8,439 nucleotides of DNA from Kiritimatiellia bacterium (lineage in GTDB: Bacteria > Verrucomicrobiota > Kiritimatiellia > RFP12 > UBA1067): positions 1 through 8,439 of the forward strand of contig JAFPNP010000128.1 in assembly GCA_017411125.1 (NCBI GenBank), in the 5' to 3' direction. Shown here piece after piece: positions 1 through 6,270 of this stretch; positions within the stretch are counted from its first letter, which is position 1; each line of letters begins with the position of its first letter. Under the pieces are notes generated by a model. The model had not been told where the DNA came from. It saw only the letters and a list, made by a program, of their open reading frames with translations, and searched no databases. Position numbers and translations under genes: made by a program.

Positions 1-2846
1 ACACGTTCTTCGCCGCGCGCGTCTCCATGCCGGAGTCGAAACGCGCGGAGATCGAGGAGAACCTCATCGCCGCCTTCGCGCCGCGCCTGAAGGACCCCGC
101 CGCCGCGCTGGCCGCGCTGCGCGATCCCGAATCCGACGGCGGCAGGACGCTGACCCGCTTTTTCCAGAGCTTAGGCTCGTCCGCCAACGACATTACGGCC
201 AGGACCCTCGCACCCTACACGCGACCGCTGGCGGATTTCATCTCGACGTTTCTCAAGGAGGGAGAGGCGCCGATCACGCACGAGGACGTCGACGCGCATT
301 TTGTCGCCAAATACATGTTCGTCAAGCCGCAGACGACGGTCGCCGACTTCGACCACATCGAGAACCTCTTCGCGCAGTCGACGGACAGCACCGCCGTCGG
401 CATGGGGCTCGCCACGCTCAAGAGCCAGTCGGATCCCAAGACGCCGTTCGCGCTCCAGGGCGTGAGCTACATCGAGGCGCAGTTTCACTCGCCCGTGCTG
501 CTCGACCGCGACGTGGAGGAGATCCGCATCGACACTGCCGAGATGGACGAGTTCTACTCGCGCGAGTTCGACAAGCTCCCGCAGGCAGAGCGGGAGACGC
601 TGGACAGCGAGCAATGGGTCGCCGCGCGCATCGAGGAGGCCAAGAACCAGATCAAGGCGGATTCGGCCGGAGCCCCCTACAAGGTGACGTTCTACAACAG
701 CGAGAACGTTGCGGACGCCGAGGCAACGCTCGCGGGCCAGGTGCTGGGGGAAATCTCCCTGGATGCCGCCTCCCGCCTCAAGGACGACCTTGTCGCATTC
801 GCCAACTCCTACCTCAACGAGCATCGCGCCGAATTGATGGACGACATATTGAAAGCCGTCTCCGTCGATAGGGAAAGGGACCGCATATTCGCTCTTTGCG
901 GGCGCAACCTCGAACATATCCCGGACTGGCTCCAGGCCGTCATCGACGCGGACTTGCAGAAGGCCATCTCCAAATACGGGACCGATAAGATGATTCTGTC
1001 CGAGAAGTATGTCCTCTCCAATCTCAGGCAGAAGGTGACGGACGTCCTCTCCGTCGCGAAAAACGCCATGAAAGGCATGGACGAAAACGGAATCACGGAC
1101 GCCGCAGAGCGCGAAGCCGTGATGAAGGAGGTGTTTCGCTTTAACACGTCGCGGGACGCAACCGCCGCTGAGAAACTCGTCGTGCTCCACGTCGTCGGGA
1201 AAAAGGCGCTCGCGGACGTGAACGCCCTCGCGCGCGAGACTCTGGAAAAGGACGTCGAGGGCGGCGCGCAGATGCTGAAGAACGCCTTTGCCGGTCAGCC
1301 CCCGCTGGCGGGCGTGGCGCTCGACGGCGTCACCGCGTCGATCCGGAGGGAGCTTTCGCTGATCAAGAGCGCGCTCGACGCCGGAAAGTTTCCCCTCTCC
1401 CAGAGGAATGCCGAGGGGTTCGCCAAGCGCCTGCGCGAAAATGCCGTCAAGCCGTTCCTCGAGAAGAAGGCCCGCATCATGCAGTCGCAGGTCTTCATGA
1501 AGTTCCCCACGGACGACGAGCGCAAGGCGTTCCTCAAGTGGGCGACGAGCGCGGGCAAGCTCAAGACGTCGGCCCAGTTCGAGGGCGTGTACGAGGGCAG
1601 CAACCTCCTCGCCGACGCGTTGGAGGCGAAGATCAAGTCGGGCGCGCCGCTCGGCGCGCAGGACCTCGTCGACTGCTACAAGGCGTTCTTCCCCACGTGC
1701 TACGACTACATGGAAGAGGACGCCAAGCAGCACAACGAATACGGTCCGGACGACCGCATGTGCTTCGTCGGGCGCATCACCTCCGTCGCCCTGAGCCGCC
1801 TCGCCCTGCGCGTCGGACAGGAGGGGCTCGCCAAGATCGCGGCCGTGCTCGACACCCCTGAAGGACGCTGGTTCCACAACGCCATCCTCCGCGGCGGCGA
1901 CAACAATGTGCTGAACCGCGAAGGCACGTTGGAGACGGCCGGAGCCTTCATGGAAACCCTCCATGCCAATCTCGCCCGCGACTACGGCTTTACCATCCAC
2001 CGCACGAGCGACACGGGCAATGTGGATTACTCCATCGTTCCGCCCGCCGCCCGCGCCCTTGCCGCGCAGATCAGCCCTGTCGAGGCGCAGCGGGCCGAGG
2101 CGGCGCATCCATACAATCCCGCCGCCTCCGGCGCCCGGCCTCTCGCCAACGTCTCCGCGCCCGCGAACCCCGCCGCGATGCCGCAGACCAAGGCCGACCG
2201 CAAGCGCTTCCTCCTCGAAGTGCTGCCGATCTACCACAACCACGAGAAGACCTTCGACCGGGGCAACAACTGGCACGGCCGCACGCACGCCACGCGCTCC
2301 TTCGTGTTCTCCATCGCGATGGGCAACATTCTGAAGGAGAAGGGCGCGACGATCGACATGAACGCCGTCGCCCTCGCCACGGCCGGGCACGACACGGGGC
2401 GCACCAGGAACGGCCGCGACACGCTCGAATCCGAGACGCGCTCCGCCAACACCGTCAACGCCAAGGTCGATTCGCTCTACCCGAACGCCGCCGGCGATGC
2501 GTGGAAAAACCAGGTCAAGGCCAGCATCACGGCGGACGCCGCCCACCAGACCACGGTGGAGGGCTACATCTTCAAGAGCGCCGACTCGCTCGACTACTCC
2601 CGCATCGACGACCTCGACGAGCAGTACTTCCCGTTCCTCAAGGAGAACATCGTCACCAACGACGGGCTTGTCATCGACGCCGCCCCCGGACTCCGGCGGA
2701 AGCTCATGAAGGAGGTGAAGCTGCTTTCCGACCTCACCGACGCCGGTTCCGCCCGCCACGCGGAACTCAAGCAGATGGAGGCCAAGCTGGCCCAGCTCAA
2801 CGAGCTCGGAGCGCCGGGCACGCTATCCAGGCAATGCAGGACATAA
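1..2846 (+). CDS. Large helical protein with C-terminal HD-type phosphohydrolase (SidE PDE-like) domain, 5' end outside window
   Basis: The frame is open from the first bases, so the ATG at 27 is probably internal and the gene starts upstream. Residue numbers below count from that ATG. Residues about 1-670 are mostly charged, helix-forming sequence that I do not recognise, apart from a stretch at 148-169 (YIEAQFHSP followed by DVEEIRID) that recalls DUF3626. A Pro/Ala-rich linker covers about 672-725. Residues about 730-880 carry an HD-superfamily pattern: H750-G-x-x-H754-x-x-R757, then H788-D789-T-G-R, then H840, then D853 in SADSLD. These residues would bind metal and hydrolyse a phosphodiester or phosphomonoester. 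The HGxxHxxR plus HDxGR pattern resembles the PDE domain of Legionella SidE proteins, but the substrate here is unknown. A likely coiled coil follows at about 885-925. The TAA at 2844 seems premature: coding sequence continues in another frame. No signal peptide or membrane segment is visible in the part seen. Confidence 0.75.
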   Translation, partial: TFFAARVSMPESKRAEIEENLIAAFAPRLKDPAAALAALRDPESDGGRTLTRFFQSLGSSANDITARTLAPYTRPLADFISTFLKEGEAPITHEDVDAHFVAKYMFVKPQTTVADFDHIENLFAQSTDSTAVGMGLATLKSQSDPKTPFALQGVSYIEAQFHSPVLLDRDVEEIRIDTAEMDEFYSREFDKLPQAERETLDSEQWVAARIEEAKNQIKADSAGAPYKVTFYNSENVADAEATLAGQVLGEISLDAASRLKDDLVAFANSYLNEHRAELMDDILKAVSVDRERDRIFALCGRNLEHIPDWLQAVIDADLQKAISKYGTDKMILSEKYVLSNLRQKVTDVLSVAKNAMKGMDENGITDAAEREAVMKEVFRFNTSRDATAAEKLVVLHVVGKKALADVNALARETLEKDVEGGAQMLKNAFAGQPPLAGVALDGVTASIRRELSLIKSALDAGKFPLSQRNAEGFAKRLRENAVKPFLEKKARIMQSQVFMKFPTDDERKAFLKWATSAGKLKTSAQFEGVYEGSNLLADALEAKIKSGAPLGAQDLVDCYKAFFPTCYDYMEEDAKQHNEYGPDDRMCFVGRITSVALSRLALRVGQEGLAKIAAVLDTPEGRWFHNAILRGGDNNVLNREGTLETAGAFMETLHANLARDYGFTIHRTSDTGNVDYSIVPPAARALAAQISPVEAQRAEAAHPYNPAASGARPLANVSAPANPAAMPQTKADRKRFLLEVLPIYHNHEKTFDRGNNWHGRTHATRSFVFSIAMGNILKEKGATIDMNAVALATAGHDTGRTRNGRDTLESETRSANTVNAKVDSLYPNAAGDAWKNQVKASITADAAHQTTVEGYIFKSADSLDYSRIDDLDEQYFPFLKENIVTNDGLVIDAAPGLRRKLMKEVKLLSDLTDAGSARHAELKQMEAKLAQLNELGAPGTLSRQCRT

Positions 2847-2998
2847 GGGACCAGGCCGTTAACGACGTCCGCCAGCAGGAGATCCAGCAGACCGATACCA
2901 TGACCGACGAGCAGATCGTCGAGATGGTCGAGAACGCGATCCGCTCCCGCCCGAACGACTTCCCGCTCCTCACCAAGTACTATCTCAACGCCGAATAG
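2819..2998 (+). CDS. Frame-shifted C-terminal tail of the HD-domain protein
   Basis: From about 2819 the -1 frame relative to the upstream gene gives 59 codons ending at the TAG of 2996-2998. They have the high third-position GC of the neighbouring genes and a sensible protein sequence, including an acidic/Gln-rich helix (QQEIQQTDTMTDEQIVEMVE) and the ending PLLTKYYLNAE. The upstream frame in contrast ends in the unconvincing TLSRQCRT. The simplest reading is that one base is missing around 2815-2822, in the stretch gcgccgggcacgct, by mutation or sequence error. I see no canonical X-XXY-YYZ slippery heptamer there. The other possibility is a separate 54-residue gene starting at the ATG of 2834, but no ribosome binding site precedes it. 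Confidence 0.6.
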   Translation, partial: HAIQAMQDIRDQAVNDVRQQEIQQTDTMTDEQIVEMVENAIRSRPNDFPLLTKYYLNAE

Positions 2999-3003
2999 GC
3001 TGC

Positions 3004-3023
3004 GGCGGCCGGGGACGGCCGCC
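3004..3023 (+). terminator. GC-rich hairpin just after the HD-domain gene, possible terminator
   Basis: A perfect 7-bp stem (ggcggcc at 3004-3010 with ggccgcc at 3017-3023) closes a 6-base loop, starting 5 bases after the TAG at 2998. The position suits a transcription end. There is no T tract directly after it; the nearest is tttt at 3056-3059, so intrinsic termination is unproven. It could be a Rho-dependent end, an mRNA-protecting stem or chance in GC-rich DNA. Confidence 0.3.
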
Positions 3024-3086
3024 CTCCCGTGCGGCGCGGTGAGGCCCGGGGAACCTTTTGCATTTCCAGATGGCGGCGAAAAAATA

Positions 3087-3095
3087 TGATATAAT
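3087..3095 (+). promoter_or_regulatory. Extended -10 promoter for the GH95 gene
   Basis: TG at 3087-3088, one base, then a perfect TATAAT at 3090-3095 form an extended -10 element in a locally AT-rich patch of otherwise GC-rich DNA. No good -35 lies at 16-18 bp; the nearest candidates, TTTCCA at 3063 and TTGCAT at 3058, are 21 and 26 bp away. Extended -10 promoters can work without a -35. The start of transcription would be near 3102, giving a leader of about 25 bases before the ATG at 3127. Confidence 0.65.
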
Positions 3096-3112
3096 CTATG
3101 CGTCTGAGGGCA

Positions 3113-3118
3113 AAGGAG
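3113..3118 (+). promoter_or_regulatory. Ribosome binding site of the GH95 gene
   Basis: AAGGAG lies 8 bases before the ATG at 3127. It fixes that start, which also gives a complete signal peptide. Confidence 0.75.
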
Positions 3119-3126
3119 CATAGGTA

Positions 3127-5925
3127 ATGAAACTTGTAAAACTGCGATTCGTTTTTGCGGCGACGTTCGCCGCCGCCGCCGCATTCGGAGCAATGCCGGT
3201 AAACCCAAAACTGCCGATGTCTTTTGGCGTGGACTCGAAGGGCCGCAATCGCTTCGAAGGCGAATTCAAGGACATTGAACTTTCCTTCGGCGGCAAGACG
3301 TACCATTCCGGCCCTGCGAAAGCCTGCGACAGGGTGGAGAAGTTTCCGTCCGCCAAAGACGCGAATGGGGCGTTCCGCTTCAAGTGCCGCTTCGTCACGA
3401 AAGACGCTTCGAAGAGCCAGCGGCTTCTCGACAACGTGACGCCGGGGAAGGGCGACGGGTTCCTGATAGACGTGTACAAGAGCCGGTTTCGCGCGGCAAT
3501 CAACGGCGTCTGCTACTGGAGCCATCCCGTGCCGATACGGACGGGGCGCGAGACGGTTGTCGAGATAAACGTGTCCGCCGACAGCGAGGTGACGATGTCC
3601 GTGGACGGCGATACGCGCAAGGTGTCGTATTACGACTACGTGCCGAAGTGGCAGAGCGTGAAGCGCGTGGAGAACAAGGCGCCGCATCCGGACGCCACGT
3701 GGAAGATACGCTTCCGCGAACCGGCGAAGTGGAACCTCAAGGGCTGGCAGCGCAGGGCGCTCTCGTTCGGCAACGGATATTTCGGCGTGTCAGAGTTCGG
3801 CGGTGTCGACGTGGAGCGCCTGCAGCTTACCGAGCCGACGTTCCACACGCAGCAGAAGCACCCCAGTTCCAGATGGGTTCAGGGAAACCTCACGGACGCC
3901 GCCGACCTGTTCGTGGAGTTCGGGCACAAAGACGCGAAGGACTACCTGCGCGAGATGGATCTCGAGGACGCGCTCGTGACGGTGAAGTACGCGGCGGGCG
4001 GCGTCGACTACACGCGCGAGATGTTCGCGTCGTATCCCGACAAGGTGGGCGCTATGCGTTTCACGGCCTCGAAGAAGGGGGCTCTGTCGTTTGCCGTGCG
4101 CGCCCAGGTGCCGTTCCTCGACGCACCGCCGCCGACGCACAGGACTGGAAATGTGGCGGCGGAGGGGAATGAAATCGCGCTCTCCGCGAAGAGCGGGGCG
4201 TATGGCGTTAAGCTCGCAGGGAGGTTCAGGGTGTTTTCCGACGGCGCGGTGGCGGCTCAGGCCGACGGGTCGCTGAAGGTGGCGGACGCCACCGAGGCGA
4301 CGGTCGTCTATACGCTTGCCACCAACTACCGGTTCGTGCCGGAGATGTTCGAGGCGTCGAAGGGACAGGGATCGGACAAGAATCGCGACAGGACGAAGCA
4401 CTTCGGGCCGGATCCCGCCGCCGAGGCCGAACGGCGCGTTGCGGCGGCGTGCGCACTGGGTTATGACGAGCTGAAGAAGCGCCATCTTGCCGATTTCCGG
4501 GGACTTGTCGGCCGTAGCTCGATCGATGTCGATTTCGACGCGGCGGACATGGCGCTAGCGACGCCGGAACTGCGCGCGTTCGGCGGCAACAGCGTCTACC
4601 TTCAGGCGCTCTACTGGCGGCTCGGAAAGTTCCTTCTGGCCTCTTCTTCGCGTCCGGGCACGCTGCCCGGTTCGTTGCAGGGCTGCTGGTCGGGTCCCGT
4701 GCTGACGACGGCGTGGGGTTCTGGTTTCTGGCACAACATCAACGTGCAGATGGACTACTGGGGCGCGTTCTCCTGCAACATGGCGGAGTGCATGGAAGCG
4801 TATGCCGCCTACAACGCGGCGTTCCGCCCGACCACGAAGACCGCCGCGCTCAACTACATAAAGCGCGTGAATCCGTCCGGCCTGAAGCTGCCAGTCACCG
4901 GCGACATCTGGAGCGTCGGCACGGCCGCGTGGCCGTATCAGGTCAGCGGCGCGCCCGGCGGGCATTCGGGTCCCGGCACGGGCGGTTTCACCACCGCGCT
5001 CTACATCGACTGGTACGACTTCACGCAGAACCGCGAGGTGCTGGAGAAGCAGTGCTGGCCCGTGCTGCGCGGCATGGCGGACTTCCTGACGCGCTGCGTA
5101 GTCGAGACGAACGGCCTGTACCTTTCCGCGTTTTCGGCCTCGCCCGAGCAGCAGAGCAAGAAGGGCGGCTACTACCACACCGTCGGCTGCGCGTTCGACC
5201 AGCAGATGATCCTCCTCAACAACGCCGCTTTCGTGCGCTTCGCGAAATTGCTCGGGCGCGAGGACGACCCTGTCGTTAAACGCTGCAGGGAACAGCTTGC
5301 GAAGTACGATCCCGTGCAGGTGGGCGAAAGTGGCCAGATAAAGGAATTCCGCGAGGAGCGTTTCTACGGCGACTTCGTGCGGGACAAGCATCATCGCCAT
5401 ATTTCCCATCTCGTCGGCGTCTATCCCGGTGCGATCATCAACCGGGCGACGCCCGACTGGCTCAAGGCGGCGAGCCGCACGCTCGACCTGCGCGGCGAAA
5501 TAACCACGGCGTGGGCGCTCGTCCACCGCGCATGCTGCCGCACCCGCACGGGCGAGGGCGACGCGGCGCTCCGGCTTTTCGGCAACCTCATGGAGGCCAA
5601 GACGGCGGATACGCTCTGGTCGATAGCGCACGGCATCCACATCATCGATGCGAACTACGCGGGCGCGGCGCTGTTCGCGGAGTTGCTTCTGCAGAGCCAT
5701 GAAACCGACGCGAACGGAAACTTCATCATTGATTTGCTGCCGGCGCTTCCGTCCTCGTGGGCGAAGCACGGCTCTTTCCGCGGTCTCTGCGCGCGCGGCG
5801 GGTGGGAAGTGGACTGCGAATGGCGCGACGGGAAGCCGGTGAAAGTGGGGCTGCGTCCCGGCCCGAACGCCGGGCCCAAGCCGCTTGTGCGTTTCAAGGG
5901 AGCCGAATTCGCCGTGCGGAATTAA
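3127..5925 (+). CDS. Secreted GH95-type glycoside hydrolase (alpha-L-fucosidase or alpha-L-galactosidase)
   Basis: This 932-residue protein should hydrolyse terminal alpha-L-fucose, or alpha-L-galactose, from glycans by inversion. A signal peptide covers about residues 1-22 (basic MKLVKLR, then an Ala/Phe-rich core, ending near AFGA), so it acts outside the cytoplasm. Residues about 30-165 form an extra domain that may have a LamG/concanavalin fold. The GH95 N-terminal beta domain begins near W192 (FGNGYFGVSEFGG, then ERLQLTEPTFH). The (alpha/alpha)6 region starts near 480 with SSRPGTLPGSLQG. N537 and N539 in HNINVQMDYW, E674 in SASPEQ, and D841 in IIDANYAG line up with N421, N423, E566 and D766 of Bifidobacterium AfcA. 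HRHISHL at 756-762 and LLPALPSSW near the C-terminus are further family marks. The segment around D841 departs from the usual QIDGNFG. The gene has its own promoter. The GH95 assignment is firm; the sugar specificity is not settled. Confidence 0.9.
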   Translation: MKLVKLRFVFAATFAAAAAFGAMPVNPKLPMSFGVDSKGRNRFEGEFKDIELSFGGKTYHSGPAKACDRVEKFPSAKDANGAFRFKCRFVTKDASKSQRLLDNVTPGKGDGFLIDVYKSRFRAAINGVCYWSHPVPIRTGRETVVEINVSADSEVTMSVDGDTRKVSYYDYVPKWQSVKRVENKAPHPDATWKIRFREPAKWNLKGWQRRALSFGNGYFGVSEFGGVDVERLQLTEPTFHTQQKHPSSRWVQGNLTDAADLFVEFGHKDAKDYLREMDLEDALVTVKYAAGGVDYTREMFASYPDKVGAMRFTASKKGALSFAVRAQVPFLDAPPPTHRTGNVAAEGNEIALSAKSGAYGVKLAGRFRVFSDGAVAAQADGSLKVADATEATVVYTLATNYRFVPEMFEASKGQGSDKNRDRTKHFGPDPAAEAERRVAAACALGYDELKKRHLADFRGLVGRSSIDVDFDAADMALATPELRAFGGNSVYLQALYWRLGKFLLASSSRPGTLPGSLQGCWSGPVLTTAWGSGFWHNINVQMDYWGAFSCNMAECMEAYAAYNAAFRPTTKTAALNYIKRVNPSGLKLPVTGDIWSVGTAAWPYQVSGAPGGHSGPGTGGFTTALYIDWYDFTQNREVLEKQCWPVLRGMADFLTRCVVETNGLYLSAFSASPEQQSKKGGYYHTVGCAFDQQMILLNNAAFVRFAKLLGREDDPVVKRCREQLAKYDPVQVGESGQIKEFREERFYGDFVRDKHHRHISHLVGVYPGAIINRATPDWLKAASRTLDLRGEITTAWALVHRACCRTRTGEGDAALRLFGNLMEAKTADTLWSIAHGIHIIDANYAGAALFAELLLQSHETDANGNFIIDLLPALPSSWAKHGSFRGLCARGGWEVDCEWRDGKPVKVGLRPGPNAGPKPLVRFKGAEFAVRN

Positions 5926-5930
5926 ATATT

Positions 5931-5959
5931 TTGACTTCCGAGGCGTTTTCTGGTACACT
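5931..5959 (+). promoter_or_regulatory. Sigma-70-type promoter of the ACT/DUF711 unit, predicted leaderless
   Basis: TTGACT (5931-5936), an exact 17-bp spacer and TACACT (5954-5959) make a near-consensus promoter. TG at 5951-5952 adds an extended -10, and AT-rich sequence (attaaatatt) lies directly upstream of the -35. The -35 begins only 6 bases after the GH95 stop. Transcription should start near 5966, i.e. 0-3 bases before the ATG at 5968, so the message would have virtually no 5' leader. Confidence 0.85.
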
Positions 5960-5967
5960 TCTCGCCC

Positions 5968-6240
5968 ATGAAGAAAGCAATTATAACCGTCGTCGGCAAA
6001 GATACCGTCGGCATCCTCGCAAAGACGTGCGCGTTCCTCGCCGAGAACGGCATCAACATTCTCGACATCTCCCAGACCGTCGTGCAAGGGTACTTCAGCA
6101 TGATGATGATCGTGGACGTCGAAGGGGCCGTTCGCCCCTTTGGCGACGTCGCGGACGGCCTTGCCAAGATAGGTGACGACCTCGGCCTCCAGGCGAAGTG
6201 CCAGAAGGCGGAGATTTTCGAGAAGATGCACCGCATCTAG
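5968..6240 (+). CDS. ACT domain-containing protein, UPF0237 family
   Basis: This small cytosolic protein of 90 residues is one complete ACT domain, a fold that binds amino acids or other small ligands and usually works as a dimer. The start (MKKAIITVVGKDTVGILAK), the following NGINILDISQTV, YFSMMMIVDV and the ending IFEKMHRI match the UPF0237 family, whose Streptococcus pneumoniae member (SP0238) has a known structure and lies beside a UPF0210 gene, as here. Length is normal for the family. The ATG at 5968 is supported by this N-terminal match, although no ribosome binding site precedes it; a promoter immediately upstream implies leaderless translation. The next gene begins 30 bases downstream and is very probably cotranscribed. 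The likely role is to sense a ligand for the UPF0210 partner, but the ligand and reaction are unknown. Confidence 0.92.
   Translation: MKKAIITVVGKDTVGILAKTCAFLAENGINILDISQTVVQGYFSMMMIVDVEGAVRPFGDVADGLAKIGDDLGLQAKCQKAEIFEKMHRI
6115..6150 (+). other. Long hairpin inside the ACT-domain gene
   Basis: An inner 7-bp stem (aaggggc at 6122-6128 with gcccctt at 6134-6140, 5-base loop) stacks on an outer 7-bp stem (gacgtcg at 6115-6121 with cgacgtc at 6144-6150), separated by a single 3-base bulge (tgg, 6141-6143). Fourteen GC-rich pairs in coding sequence are notable. The stem could slow ribosomes, protect the mRNA or lower expression of the downstream gene. No T tract follows, so it is not a standard terminator. 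Confidence 0.5.
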
Positions 6241-6252
6241 CGGCTGGCAGGC

Positions 6253-6258
6253 AAGGAG
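6253..6258 (+). promoter_or_regulatory. Ribosome binding site of the UPF0210 gene
   Basis: AAGGAG lies 12 bases before the ATG at 6271, somewhat far but the only good site. The resulting N-terminus matches the family, which supports this start over the nearby out-of-frame GTG at 6263. Confidence 0.55.
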
Positions 6259-6270
6259 CTGCGTGACGCA

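Noticed and set aside
444..535. ADP-ribosyltransferase (Q/E-x-E) motif in the giant protein, which would complete a SidE-like pair of activities
   Set aside because: The local sequence DVEEIRI does not give the expected ExE or QxE spacing before the hydrophobic strand, and no Arg or STS motif is visible upstream in the window.
171..2759. 862-codon open frame on the minus strand opposite the HD-domain gene
   Set aside because: Its translation is Arg/Val/Gly/Asp-rich low-complexity sequence with no recognisable domain. Long antisense frames are expected opposite GC-rich coding sequence, and the + strand frame has real domains.
2820..2846. Programmed -1 frameshift site in the HD-domain gene
   Set aside because: No X-XXY-YYZ heptamer is present, and the stable hairpin at 3004-3023 is nearly 200 bases downstream, too far to act as a stimulator. 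A missing base is simpler.
5857..5874. 6-bp hairpin (cccggc/gccggg) near the 3' end of the GH95 gene as a terminator
   Set aside because: It lies inside coding sequence 50 bases before the stop, has no T tract, and similar short GC stems are common by chance here.
4555..6231. 558-codon minus-strand open frame across the end of the GH95 gene and the ACT gene
   Set aside because: It runs through the promoter at 5931-5959 and two well-identified + strand genes, and its sequence is Arg/Ala-rich without any family signature.
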